DNA from: Adineta vaga
Lineage: Eukaryota > Rotifera
Assembly: GCA_021613535.1 (NCBI GenBank)
Contig: CP075493.1
Location: 2,604,001 to 2,668,000, forward strand
DNA length: 64,000 nt
Reading direction: 5' to 3'
Of this stretch, positions 50,705 to 63,113 are shown one piece after another (the stretch's first letter is position 1; each line of letters opens with the position of its first letter). Below the pieces are notes generated by a model. It did not search any database, was not told where the DNA came from, and worked only from the letters and a program-made list of their open reading frames with translations. A program made the position numbers and the translations under genes.

Positions 50705-52992
50705 ATGTCGACGAAAAAAGTCGAGAAAAAGAAACAATCCGAAGAAAAAGAAATTGATCTTGAAGAATATGAATATGTAACAATACCACCGGATGGAGGT
50801 TTTGGTTGGGTTATTGTTTTAGCTGCTATGGTATTTGTATTTGAAAATATGAATATGAAATTTCGATCTTTTATTTGTATAGCTTTGTAATCTTGTGTGT
50901 GATGGTACATTATTTGCTTTTGGTACCATGAAACTTTATCTTCAGAAGCATTTTAAATGTAGTGATATGGTTATTCTTATGGTTGGATCTATTCCATGTG
51001 GTGTTTATTTACTTGTTGGTATGATTTAGTATTTTTTTTTTAAAATTATAAATCTAGTATTTTAATATTCATAATCGTTATTATTAAGGACCAATTGTAT
51101 CGGGTTTAGCAAATAGATATGGTTGTCGAATAATAATTATTATCGGAAGTATTGGTGCATCGATTTGTATTATGTTATCAACACTTTCACGTAATGTTTA
51201 TGATATGATAATTATTTATGGTATATTTGGTGGAATCTTCTTCGGCATGATCTACCTTCCGTTTGTAGATTTATTCTTACCTGAAACAGATGATTTTAGT
51301 TTTTCGATGTTTTAGATCAATAGTAATGGTATCATTTTATTTTGATAAAAAACGAGCAATTGCAAATGGTAAATCAATTCGTTATTGATGGCATTGAAAT
51401 TTTTTGTATTGAAAATATTTCACTATCTAGGATTAGTTACAGCAGGAACAGGTATTGGTGGATTATCATTTGGTCCATTGGCTGAGATCGTTATGGGAAA
51501 ATTTGGTTGGCAAATTGGCATGCGTATATTTGCTGGTTTGATGTTATCCTGTATTCTATTCGGATCAGTCATGAAACCATTAAAACCACAACGAGTACCA
51601 ATAAAACGAACACTAATAAAATCAAAGTATGTATTATCTATCTAGACTTGCATATATTCATATTTTTCACAGAATTCCAATCGAAAGTCATTCGGAACAA
51701 TCACCATCATCAATAAAATATCAATCAAATGCCGATGATCCATTTGAGGTAATAACAAATGTATATATATATATTTTATCTATCATGAATCTTTTTTTCT
51801 TCATTTTCAGACATCACCACCAACATACGATAATATCTTTTCTAATGACGTCATCAGTATACCTCAAACTGATGACATGCATTCGAAAGGAACACCAAGA
51901 GATTCGCGTATTCGTCATGTATCAATGTCAAGTCGAACATCAATAACATCTATTGGTGAACATCGATGTGGTGTTTCTGATCCAGAAAATGCTGCTCGAC
52001 CATTATATAAAAAAGATGCTTTATTTACTGGATCGAAACAACAACTTCATCTTTCACATACATCATTACATAGCAATCCGTATATATCCTCGGTGACAAA
52101 TATTCCGGCTGCAATAAACGAAACAAAGAAAAAGCAATCAGCTCTACGAGCATTTGCAGATATTCTTTCTGCAATGACTGATTTATCAATATTGAAAAAT
52201 AAACAAATGTTATTAATTTGTATTGGAAATATCTTTTCAATGTTAGGATATTATCTTCCAATCATGTGTCTTATTTCATTTGCAGTCAGTGATAATGGTG
52301 TTAAAAAGGAAATTGCTCCATATCTTATGACAATTTTTGGTAAATATAAACGTTGTTCTTTTCTAATCAAAATAAAACTTTTGGAAATTCATCATTTTAG
52401 GTGCTGCTAATACAATTGGTCGATTTGCTAGCGGACCTATTGCTTTAATTCCTCATTTTGGTGCTCGGCGTGTTCATAATATACTCTTATTTGTTTTTGG
52501 TATTTTGACAGTTTTAGTAGCTTATGCATATGATTTCACAACATGTGCACTCTATGCTGCTTTCTCTGGTTTTGTTATTGGTATGAAATATTAAATTGAT
52601 ATGAATTCTGAATTGTTTTCTTTTAAATTTAGCACCACATATGGCCCTTTTGCCAAGTGTTATATGTGATTGTGTTGGCATAGAACGTTACACCACAGCT
52701 TTTGGTGTTCTATGTCTATTTCGTGGTGTAACATCCATGATTGGACCACCTGCTGCAGGTTTGTGTTTGTTTGTGTTTTTCCAATAAGAATTTCAAAGAA
52801 AAAATTTCTTTTCTTTGTTCAATAGGTTATATAAAAGATTTTACTAAACGATATGATTTATCATTTGTTATTGGTGGTACAATGATAATCATTGCAGCCT
52901 TCTTTCATTTTGCCCTATCATTTGTGGAACCTGAACGTTTACCAGAAGAAGAAGAAGAAGAAGAAGAAGAAGAAGAAGAAGCTCATGTTTAA
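50705..52992 (+). CDS. SLC16 (monocarboxylate transporter-like) carrier
   Basis: Plasma-membrane carrier of the SLC16 family; substrate unassigned. Ten exons (50705-50830, 50883-51018, 51089-51260, 51316-51368, 51431-51626, 51673-51748, 51811-52339, 52401-52580, 52633-52758, 52826-52992) sum to 586 residues in frame. TM1 bears the family signature PPDGGFGWVIVLAAM. TM4-5 include SFYFDKKRAIANGL, which matches the conserved YF-x-K-R-x-A-x-G motif of MCTs. A long cytosolic loop between TM6 and TM7 is Ser-rich. The C-terminal half shows IGRFASGPIA in the TM8 region, with the conserved Arg, and GPPAAGYIKD near TM11-12. The protein ends in a run of 12 glutamates followed by AHV. Several donors are gtttg rather than gtaag. 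Similar to the MCT9/12/14 group in loop length, but I cannot assign a subtype. Confidence 0.92.
52945..52980 (+). repeat. (GAA)12 coding repeat
   Basis: Perfect GAA run coding the 12-residue poly-Glu tail of the SLC16 protein. Likely length-variable between alleles. Confidence 0.92.
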
Positions 52993-53168
52993 TCCTTTCG
53001 GTTTAATGAATGAATTCTAAACAAACAGAAAATACAGTACATTTAAAAATTAATTAGAAGTAGTTTTTGTTTTCTTGCATGTTGTTTGTTTGTTTGTATG
53101 TTCTTCTATGAATGAATACTTGATATAAATTCAAGTTCTTAGAAAATAAAAAATGAAAATCAAGAATG

Positions 53169-55385
53169 TTATGCCAAAGATTGTTGTTCCGATAAATATT
53201 TAAATTCCATTGAATTTGAATGGACAACGAGAGAATTGGATAGTTCATTTGTATCGCCATTGGGAAGTGGTTTAGATTGTTTTCTAGAAGATATTTTCTT
53301 TTGAATATGTGCTCGTGGAATCTGTGTATTCAATGTTGATTCATCTGTTAATGTTAGTGTTGTTGTTTGAGTATTATGAAAGAATTTTTTCCGTAAAAAA
53401 ATAAATCGATGATTAAAACAATGTGTAAATAATTTTAAAAATTCACGACGAAAATCTTGCCCACTTAATGTATACAAAACGAAATTCATTGCATGTTTAG
53501 TATACCATAATGCTTCGGATACATCAATAAGCATTTGTATATTTGGTGGTAAACCACGATTAATATTTTCATTTAAAGTACCTTTTCGTTGGGTTAAAAT
53601 AAGTGGTGAATAGAGAATTTTATTTACACATATGAATATAACTGATGGACAGGTTAAACCAATAAATGATAAAGTTACCGAAGAAGCATAATTGTTAAAC
53701 GTTGATGTCGACGATGTGAACGTTTTCGATGTTGTTGAAGACGACGATGACTACGCATAGTAAATGATATAATGCCAATATTAGTAAAGCAAAGTAAGAG
53801 AAAAGGTATGAGAGCAACAAGTAAAATATCAAAGATAGGAATATAAGTACGAAAGAAATTATCAAAGCCAGCACTTGGTACACAAACAAAGAAGGAGGGT
53901 GTTTTAAAACGAAATAATTCCGATGGAAAATAATTTGTTGAATTATGTACATCGGATAATGAAGTTTCATTTGATGATGCAAGAAAACGATATAATAAAC
54001 GACGATGATCAGATGTGTTAAAACCTCCTAATGTCATCGATCGACCTAAAACGAAAAACAGAAATTTCCTATATTTCTTTTCACGTTACAACTTGATTCC
54101 ATGGATTCTGTAATTATATTCACTTGTTTCTATAGAATACGGTACTTAACACAAATATTAACGAAAAACAGTACGACTAATAATCTCTTTGGTACTAAAT
54201 TATTATTATTTTTATCTTATCTGATGTCATAATAATGAGCTTATTCAAATATTTTCAATGAAATTTTCTCATGCGGACATATACATTCGATGACAGACGA
54301 TAGAGAGTATTATTGTATCGCTCAGATAAACTTCCTGGATAAGTATCATGTAAGGTACGTCATTACTACTTTCTTTTCTTGATGAAAAGGTTCGAGAGCA
54401 TTAATTTATCTCTTTATTGTTCTTTTGACACGCATCAAAACTCTGTAATGATATCGCATACAATTTATCTATATATCGTATGAAAATTATATACGATGTT
54501 ACGTTTTATCCTTACTGAAAACAATAAATCTACGACGTTTATTCTTTTTCTTTTGAACTTCATATTCTCGTAAACGTTTCATTTGTGAAAAGTATCTCTT
54601 TTTGATGTGTGCCTTCTAATACAAAAGTATTAAATTCTTATAACAGACATGATTTATTGTAATACCAGCGTTATTGTTTCAAATGAAAATGCCTGAGGTG
54701 TTGTCACTATCATCATCATCATATTTGCTTTAGGATTCAAAAAATACAATATGACTGACTGATTTTCGTCTAAACTGCTAAGAGGTTTATATCCGTTCGC
54801 ATCGCGTCAGAACTCTCATCAAAGCGACTAATCAATATATTTTTTTCTTCTATTTATTATTGTATTCTTACCTAATATAAAGAAATAATAAAGATTACAT
54901 ATTGCCACAATAGCAATAAGTATACTTGTTGAACAAAGTACTCGATTAGCATATCGACCATGTCGTCGATATAGACTTGTAACCATAAAATATCGATCAA
55001 AACTTACAATAACTAACATCCATGAACCCATATGTGCAAGTGCCGATGAAAAAAATGTTAAAAATCGACAAATCCATTTGGATGTATTGAATATTGGTGA
55101 ATCACGAAATAATTTATAAATATGTCGACTTGAACGCATAACAATAAATAAAATATCGATAACAGCAAGAATAGCTAAATATTGACAAGTTGAATTTTTA
55201 TTAAATTTTTTACTTAATAAAACACGTAAACATAATGCATTGCCAATTGTACCCCATACGAGTAAACAAGGATAAAAAATACGTACAAGAAAGAATCGTA
55301 AATCAAAGACAAATGGTGTTTGTTGATGGGAAATGATTTCATCATGATGAACAGTATAATTTTCGATATTTGTAATGTTCAGCAT
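53169..55385 (-). pseudogene. Rhodopsin-family GPCR with an apparent one-base frameshift
   Basis: Paralogue of the receptor at 14431-15606. Exon 1 (55385-54872) encodes TM1-TM4, with GNALCLRVLL, CQYLAILAVIDILF and SFDRYFMVT, and stops at the same intron site as its paralogue (ILG|gtaag). The intron is 826 nt here against 48 nt in the paralogue. Exon 2 (54045-53169) encodes the extracellular loop, TM5 (DILLVALIPFLLLCF), TM6 and TM7 (ALWYTKHAMNFVLYTLSGQD) and the tail. In TM6 the frame breaks at a GAAGAAG tract near 53680-53686: LTIMLL is in one frame and SVTLSFIGLTCPS in another. The paralogue reads LTIMLLSVILSFILLTCPS without interruption, so one base appears lost. Because the rest is well preserved, this may be a young disablement or an assembly error. 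Confidence 0.75.
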
Positions 55386-57213
55386 GTTTTTATGTCATAG
55401 TTATGTAATAAAAATCTAAGGAGAGAGAGAAAAAAGACTTCTAAATATCAGAAGTAAATCAATTTATAGTAGTTTTCTTTTATCAAGGTATATTTGATTC
55501 GATAGACAAAAAAAACGAAGACGGATATCCGCAACCTGGTGTTTTTCTTTGGGCAAACTCAAAAGTGAATAAATAAAAAGATGTAAATTTTTAGTAGAAG
55601 AAGAAGAAGAAGAAGAAAATGCTTGAGGAAGTAGTATTTTTAGTGAGATGAGAAAGAGAACAAGAAGAAAAAAGCTAAGAATTGATGGAAAAGACATTTA
55701 TCGACATTTTAATTCAGTTAGAAGAACTTGTCATGCTATTTATGAAAACTTTCTTTGGCAATTTGACAGTTAGAAGAAAAGACGAAAACTTTACATCAAT
55801 CCTATAGTTATTCTATTATTTCGATAGTCTTATGAATATTCACACGCAACAATCTTTCGATTGACAAGAATAAAAGGAAAATTTTTCATATAGATCGAAT
55901 ATGTGATGATGCACCGATAAATAGAAAGAAACTCGAAGTGAAATATGATGCATGGAATCAGTGTGTTTTCTCTTTGACGAAGGGAAGGAAAAAAAAAGGA
56001 AAATTTTAAGATTATTTGCATAAATAGTCTTCATGTAACATCCTACGCGACCTTATGTTCTTTGCTATATATATATAATCTGATTACTATGAAAAAGGAA
56101 AACCTAAGATTTACTTTCGAATACAGAAAATAACAATTTTACAAAGATCAAATTCCGATGATAGAAACACTCGAATTTATAGGAAGACTTACTTAATAGA
56201 ATAAGCAATTAGTTTTGATTGTTCAGATTATTATCTTTCTTGCTTTTCTCCGTCAAGAAGAAAAACGAGAAGAGAAGTAAGTTTTGATGTGACGACAAAT
56301 GATGAGTTAAACTACTCATTATAATTATTATTGATAAACTAGTTTTCTTCTTTCTTCTTTTTTTCTTTCCAACGGTTCGGAATGTGTTCTTCTTTTAATC
56401 AATAAAACATTTTCGTGACAGTTTGATCTTAAATTATATACAAAAAAAAGAATCTTTCACTTAACTTTCTCAGTACATACTGCGAAACCTAGAGAATGGC
56501 AAATAATATTTACATTCTAACGTTCTTCAAATAGGTTTTTTATCGGCTAACAAAAACGTGCTGTTATGATGGAATTTTTAAGTATATTTACTTAAATCTA
56601 TATGCTCAGTATCATATTTTTGAACCACAACATCACATATATATATATTTTGTTATTTTATCGATGTTGATTTCTTTTCTTTTTGACATGTTCCGAACAA
56701 TTGATGATTGTGACAAGAGCTTTCCAAGAAGTGAAGTCATAAATAGCTTCAAGCTTACCAAGTCATTCGCTTTCATGCATAAATTAGAATGAAATACTTT
56801 GCTAATGGTTACTCTCAAATCTTCATTATCAACTTGAATGAACACTAATAAAGAATTTATCTACATGTTACAAACAAAACTATCAACTAAGTTAATGAAA
56901 AATAAGATGCAATGAAATCAAATCGGATTATGTTTGTCAGTATTGGATGATAAATTGAAGACGACATTTTCTTTCATTGAATAACAAATTGATCATATAA
57001 ACATTTCTATTTTAATAGAATTTGATCTTTGGCTACGTATTACCTTCTGTCATTTACAGTGAATGTCAATACACCTACATTTCATTTAGATGTGTCTATT
57101 TGTTCTCAACAATCAAATAGATTTTCTTTATCTATATGTATATGATCAAAAACCCACAATAACAGGAAAGAAAAAAAACAACAATGACATAAAAGCTATT
57201 CTTAAAAATCATT
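55386..57213. other. Intergenic region
   Basis: About 1.8 kb with only low-complexity frames (55464-55697, 55830-56034, 56633-56845), a GAA/TTC run near 55598-55618 and a TA run near 56066. No gene supported. Confidence 0.55.
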
Positions 57214-58635
57214 CTACGTCGTTTTTCCCAATTCAAATTTTTTAAACAATTCACTTGCAGTAAATATAAGAGAATCAATAATGCTTGCAACTGTAAATGA
57301 ACCACCGACAACAGCACAAATCGATGTAATAAATGTGTAGAATTTTTGTCGATGTTCAGTATACTTAACAGTTATTGGCTAAAAGGAAAAGAAAAGAACG
57401 TTTCAAAGATTAATTTTGAAATAAAGATGGAAGGATTTTACAATAATATCATAACGAAACCATATTGCAGGAATCATACCACCACCATGGGGTTGATATG
57501 GACTATATTCCTAAAAGAATAAGAACGGGATTAAACTTGAAAATAATTTTGAATGTCAACAGAAAGATTGCTTTATTTCTAATACAATAAGTAATCTTTA
57601 AATCCGACAGTTTAATGCATGCATGACTTTATCCAATTGAATGTTTTAACGAGAGCTAGGTGAACTCAAATGAAATGCGTCATTATTATCTTTGATAAAG
57701 ATTCGTATGAAGTTGTATGTATAGATACTAACTCGATAGAAAAATGTAAATTGATATGGATATCGTCGGATATTACTAAGATCTTCATAAATAGTTGGAA
57801 CAATTTTTAATAAATAATCATGTGATGCATGACTTGGACGATTTGTATTATTAAAACGTCTTAAGGGATGAAATGCTTTACGATTTGGAATTTGTCGAAA
57901 ACCCTATGGAAAAAACCAAAGATTGAAATTTGATTTAAAAATTTGATCACAAACTTTAATCGTATCACCGAATGTTAATTCATGAATAACATGTTTCATA
58001 TCACCATTCGACGGTTGACTTTCGGCAGAATGTGTTGATATATGAAAGTTTCCGGGAACACGATTGATTTTAAAGGATGCATTTATACGACAACCAGCAC
58101 CATTATTTTCCGGTGTTTTCAATGTATTATCAATAAATCCTACTTCATGTCGACCAAGATCATCTTGAATATCAATACCAACATCTAAAACGACATTTTA
58201 GTATGACAAAAACTTGTTATTATTGTTTTTCCTTACATTGACATCCGATATTTAATATACTGATATCGATATGAACTGGTATACGATCAGCATTACCACT
58301 TTCGGGTATATCAACGAATAATTCGCTAGCACTAATTGAATAGAAAGAAAATAGAGGTGATATTTTTTAGATATTAAAAGTGTTCTAGTTGTTACACTTC
58401 AGGTGTGATAAAATAATAAAGTTCAATGAGAAGTAATGTTGATATAAATGAAATGCAAGCGAGAGAAATTGCAGCACCAGTATTCGTTGGTTGAGTGAGA
58501 TCTTTCGGAACCTTTCGATAAATATCGAATCTAATTAAAGTAAAAAAAACTTATCGACTCCTTTTTCCTGTTAAATCTTTATTTGAGAAGAAAAATCAAT
58601 GGAATAAATATTTACCGTCGAATGTCAAATTGCAT
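57214..58635 (-). CDS. ERGIC1: ERGIC1 (ERGIC-32) orthologue
   Basis: ER-Golgi intermediate compartment membrane protein that cycles in COPII/COPI transport with ERGIC2/ERGIC3. A 20-nt first exon (58635-58616) plus further short exons encode MQFDIRRFDIYRKVPKDLTQ, almost identical to the human N terminus. TM1 follows, then luminal segments with VGIDIQDDLGRHEVGFIDN, NNGAGCRINASFKINRVPGN, FHISTHSAESQPSN and HVIHELTFGDTIKV. After a gtttg intron come ASHDYLLKIVPTIYED and MIPAIWFRYD, then ITVKYTEHRQKFYTFITSIC and TM2 (VVGGSFTVASIIDSLIF). The protein ends KKFELGKTT at TAG 57214-57216. The order and lengths fit the family's roughly 290 residues. A splice acceptor lies 15 nt before the ATG. Confidence 0.94.
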
Positions 58636-59235
58636 TTGTACTATTCAGATCTAAAATATAAATCGAATAATATTCCTAATAAGATCATGATGACATTTCT
58701 AAAGAAAAACAATTAGTTTAGAAGATTTTCTTCATTACTACAAGGGTTTAGTACTTAGCATTCAGGTAGTCACTCTTTTGCGTATTGTTTACATTTAATC
58801 CAAGTACCTATTTCTTCTCATTCTTATGCTTCATTATGAACATTTTAGATTTTGTTGTATTCTGATACTTCAACCATGATCTTCCTTAAGATCACTTGTA
58901 TAATCAAGATCCATGTTTTCGACATACTGATTACAATATGATATGTTTACCTTTAAAATAACTAGAACTAGTTTCTCGAAATGAAGAATTAAAAGAGAAA
59001 ATGTGACCGATAAAACAAACTGAAAGTGTAACTAAGAGAACTATAAATCGTGTTAAATCCACGTTGATCTAACTAAGCAGACAAATAGTGAATAGATTAG
59101 AGAAATTTATCATTGGTTTAAGATTTATTTCACACAATCTAGATGTCGATAGCCTTCAATAAAGTTCATTTGAAAAATCTTTTTCAAAAGATTTATGATC
59201 AATTTTTATTTTGTAGAAACAAAAACAAGAATTTC
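58636..59235. other. Intergenic region
   Basis: Spacer between two minus-strand genes, AT-rich, containing the upstream region of ERGIC1. No other gene seen. Confidence 0.55.
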
Positions 59236-60926
59236 CTAATGTCGGAGATATTCATCAATTGTATTGCCAGCTTCTAAATGACGTTCAATCTCAATTAATT
59301 TTGTTACACCATTTAGAACATTTTGAATGATTTCAATCTAAAAATCAAATAATTAGAATGCCATTCAATTCAATTTTGTAAAACAAACTTCAGTTTTGCC
59401 AATTCGATCACGATTGGATACATCAATACAATCTTTAAATGTGTCAAAAGCAGGATCCATGATTTCATTCATTGTTAAATTAAGATCTTTGATAATCGTT
59501 GGAAAACGTTTATCTTTTGTTAAATGTGGTAATTTCAAAAACACATTATATTTCAATCCTGTACCAATACTAGCTGGACAAGTCGTTAAATAACCAAAAT
59601 GATCATCATGAGCAAATGATATACCTTCGTTTTTCATAGAATTTTCTAACTAAAGAAAGAAAATATACTTTCTAAATGAAATAAATTCGATTTTTTTTTG
59701 TATTCATTACTAATGAGATTCCTTGGAACAGGTTTGTTATGACTGTACGAAGATTGTCTTTAGCATTATTCGTACTCCAACTAATGAATCGTAAATGATC
59801 TTTTTGATTAATCCATGCAAATATATTTTTATCATTGTTAACATAAATTGCTCGACCATCCGGCCAATCACGTGCAACACCAGAACTAAGCCAATCCATT
59901 GCTTGTGGTTTAAATAAATACACACCGTCCTAAATGAAAAAAGATCCGAGTGTAATTTGATTTAAAATCAACATTTTCAGACGTAACAAATGTCTAATCT
60001 CGAATGTACTTTCATCACATTCTGTTTAATGATTCTCGGAGTCTTCAAAGTATCTGATATGCGTTCTACAGTAATCTCCTACATACTTGATGTGCTTACA
60101 TTGACTAATGTGTCTTCTAATCGTTCGTCAACATTTGATAAACGATGATAATTTCCATTGAATAGATCATTTACTTGAATTAATTGTTGAAATACTTTAC
60201 TGAATTTATCTTCAACACGACGACGTTCAGCACGTGTCGAAAATGTTGGAAATGTATAAGTTGCAAGATTTCGTGTTATACGAATACGTGATGAAAGAAC
60301 ATATTTATTTATAGCAATGGTTTCATCTGATTCAAATGGAAAACGAAGTTTTGTTAGATCAAAATCATGATATTGACGTGCTTCAGGTGCATGATTAAAT
60401 TTTATTCGAATCAATGGATCGAATAGATCACTAAACATCTATAAGCAAAAAAATGATCAATAAAAGAATGATTTATAAAGGAAAGATATTACTCGATATG
60501 ATTCTTCATCACCAGCTGATACACCGAAATATTGTCGACTAGGTGAACCACGATTATCTACTCCGACTTGTATAACATCGTCTATTGTATATCCAGATGG
60601 AGTTATACGATCACGAAGTTTAGCATACATCTAAATATATCATATTCAACATTATTTATGCAACAGATTTGTTCGAATCATTGTTTAACCTGTGGTGTTA
60701 ATTGACGAGCCATTAAATTTGAATGTTTAGTTAATTGTGGATATTCTGCTGATGCAGAGTAACGTTTTAAATGTAAACTATATGAACTTGCATGATGTTG
60801 CTGATTTTGCCATAAAAGAGCAGCTGTACTTAGTCCAATTGATGATATAACTGCTGCTAACTTCCATTTTTGTTGTTTAGAACCCGAATGAATGAAAGAA
60901 CGAAAGAAATTTGAATAGGTAGACAT
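59236..60926 (-). CDS. Mitochondrial creatine-kinase-like protein lacking catalytic residues
   Basis: Member of the ATP:guanido phosphotransferase family. Six exons (60926-60690, 60630-60493, 60438-60100, 59929-59711, 59649-59389, 59337-59236) sum to 431 residues without a stop; human mitochondrial CK is about 417. A presequence-like N terminus with a hydrophobic stretch (LAAVISSIGLSTAALLW) precedes SAEYPQLTKHSNLMARQLTP, a mitochondrial-CK hallmark. Conserved blocks include VGVDNRGSPS, FSDLFDPLI, VLSSRIRITRN, GVARDWPDGRAIY and TCPASIGTGLK with the reactive Cys. However, the catalytic NEEDH acidic motif reads NQKDH, the ATP-binding Arg of the (N/D)(E/D)RLG motif is His (HDDHFGY), the Arg of GTGLR or GTTVR is Lys, and the RGT loop near the C terminus is missing (LTMNEIMDPAFD). 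The reading frame is intact, so this looks like a maintained pseudoenzyme rather than a decayed gene. ATG 60926 lies two bases after an acceptor. Confidence 0.88.
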
Positions 60927-61384
60927 ATCTAAAAGTATACTATTTTCATATTTTATCCAAGATATTTCACTACAAGATCTAAAAGATATGATGACCATAG
61001 AATATGAGATGAGATGAGATGGAAAAAATAGACTGCGGAAGATTTCCATTTCCACTCCACTGCAGTCCAGATCAATATCGAATAATTATTTTTTAAACAA
61101 GCGAATTGAAGAATGTTTCGAAAGATGTCAGAAATAACAAATATATGTTCTATTTAGATTGTACATTTCTTACATCAATGACTAAAGGTTTGGACTACCG
61201 ATATCCGTAGCATATTGACAATGTCTCTCCAATGGCGAAGATATGCATACAAGATGTATTTGTTATCTCTAGAAATTCTTCTTCGAACGTTTTTCGTGAC
61301 GATCTTATCCCAATAGACATATATTAGAAAGAATGATTAGTTTTTATTTTGTAAGAGATTGTAGTTTTATTTATAAAATAGTAG
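60927..61384. other. Intergenic region
   Basis: Short spacer between two minus-strand genes. The kinase frame is open upstream to 61055 but without support as coding. Nothing else seen. Confidence 0.5.
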
Positions 61385-63113
61385 TCAAATATTTGATTCT
61401 TCATCTAAACTTTTCCACTCATGAAAAATTTCAACTGGTGAATAAAGTATTATTCGAGTTAATGTGATGATACCGAAAATAATTGATCCAAATAAAATAA
61501 TACCAATAAAAATGACAATAATTATAAATATTATTTTAATCAATCGTTGTGAATTTGAACTAAAAACAAGAGAAGAGCATCGATTGTTTTACATTGGCTA
61601 AAAAAAAATTTCTTCTTTCGAATAACAAATTCGAAATCATATGTAATTTAGATCTGAGAAACGTACCTGAATACTAATTTATCTTGTTGTCTATCATCTA
61701 GAGAACGATTCGTTTCTATCGATTGATTATTACTAAATATAATAGTATGAGAATATTTGTGAGTGAAAAATAGATGAAGAAATATTTACTGATAATGATG
61801 AACTATTTCCGAATAGGGAATATGAGTTGTTTCATCAGATTCATTTTTACTAATATATAGATATCAGAAATATTAAAACGACTGAAATTCTCTGTAAACT
61901 TACTGTAGAAGATTATTTGAACTTTTTTGAATTGATTCGTTCGTATGTGCCTCCTCCGTAGTTTCTTCTTGATTGATAACTTAATGAATTCGACACTTTA
62001 ATTTTAAATAAATAATCAATCTTATTTACTTTTTTCACAATTTTCTCCTTGAAATTGACTTGAACATATGCATCGATATCCTTTTTCTATCATTGGCTCA
62101 TCCACACATCGTCCATCGTTTTGACATAAGGTCGAATCAAATGTACAAGGTCCTAGTAGAGTTCAAAATGAGCTATTATTCATAAGCAGAGCTTCACACA
62201 TTCTACTACCTTTCTCACAAGCTGTTGTCAATGCATTGTACATAAAACCTAATTCACATCTCTTCATAATATATTCACCATCATTTCCACATATTATATA
62301 CATATCAATACGATTGAATATAGGTAAGTAAGTATCAGATGGATGATCGCGACAAATTCCTTTCAAACTCTTGTTAATCTCATCATCTGCATCTATAATT
62401 GGTTCGTATTGACAATTAACCTAGAATGATTGCGATGAAGAAGTAATACATGTATTTATGTATACGAATAATACCAATTCTGGAGCTTTACACATGAATG
62501 TTTTTGGATCGAAATGAAGATTATTTCGACATTTCAAAATGTCATGCTGTTGATTTTCACGACAATAATGAAATAAAGAACAATCAAGTGTATCAGGATA
62601 GATTCCTATTTGAACACATTTCGATGTTGCTGATTTCCGATGATCATCAAATCTGTACTCTACTGAAAAATCACTAAACACTTTCATTTGTTCAAGTATA
62701 ATTTCGCATCTTGTTTCATTTTCCTAAGAATCAAACGTATGCAATGTGGTTTGTTGAAGAAACAAAATACTTACTAACGCGACATATTCACATCGATTAT
62801 GGATGGGATTAAAAAAGAATCTATCAATACATGTATAAACTGTATGAATACCAAATATACACATATGAAAGAGTGAACAGTTAGTAGTATGAGCATAGAT
62901 TCCATTTTCAGTTGGGCATTTTGAAAAATGAGGATCATCATTTGAGACCATTAATGGAATTGGAAAAACACTTCTAGCTAATTATTATTCAAAAGAAATT
63001 GAATAGATAGATGGTTCTTTTTCTTGAATCACTTAATTCTAATTCTTACCATACTCTAACTGATCACTAATTTGAATGGAAATAAGAAGAAGAATTGTCA
63101 GAAGAATATTCAT
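61385..63113 (-). CDS. Chitin-binding (CBM14 x3), EGF, single-pass membrane protein
   Basis: Predicted type I surface protein. Exon 1 (63113-63050) encodes a signal peptide (MNILLTILLLISIQISDQ). Exon 2 (62977-62775) into exon 3 (62723-62475) holds a first peritrophin-A/CBM14 domain (CPTENGIYAHTTNCSLFHMC ... FFFNPIHNRCEY ... C). Exon 3 holds a second, canonical one (CVQIGIYPDTLDCSLFHYC ... LHFDPKTFMCKAPELVNC). Exon 4 (62420-62210) holds a third, divergent one ending in GPC. Exon 5 (62152-62030) is an EGF-like repeat (CTFDSTLCQNDGRC ... CICSSQFQGENC). Short polar exons follow, then a transmembrane helix (IIFIIIVIFIGIILFGSIIF) and a short tail ending LDEESNI at TGA 61385-61387. It may tether the epithelium to a chitinous structure such as trophi, cuticle or a gut lining; that role is inference. 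Confidence 0.85.

Noticed and set aside
55464-56034. Minus-strand frames upstream of the second GPCR
   Set aside because: Ser/Phe/Leu low complexity from simple repeats; no homology recognised.
59389-59649. First thought that the Glu-to-Asp change in HDDHFGY removes the catalytic Glu
   Set aside because: Arginine kinases naturally have HDDRLG there; the catalytic Glu is in the NEEDH motif, which reads NQKDH here, so the argument rests on that motif and on the lost arginines.
59236-60926. Calling the guanido kinase homologue a decayed pseudogene
   Set aside because: All six exons join in one open frame with conserved structural residues, so an intact gene for a non-catalytic protein is the better reading.
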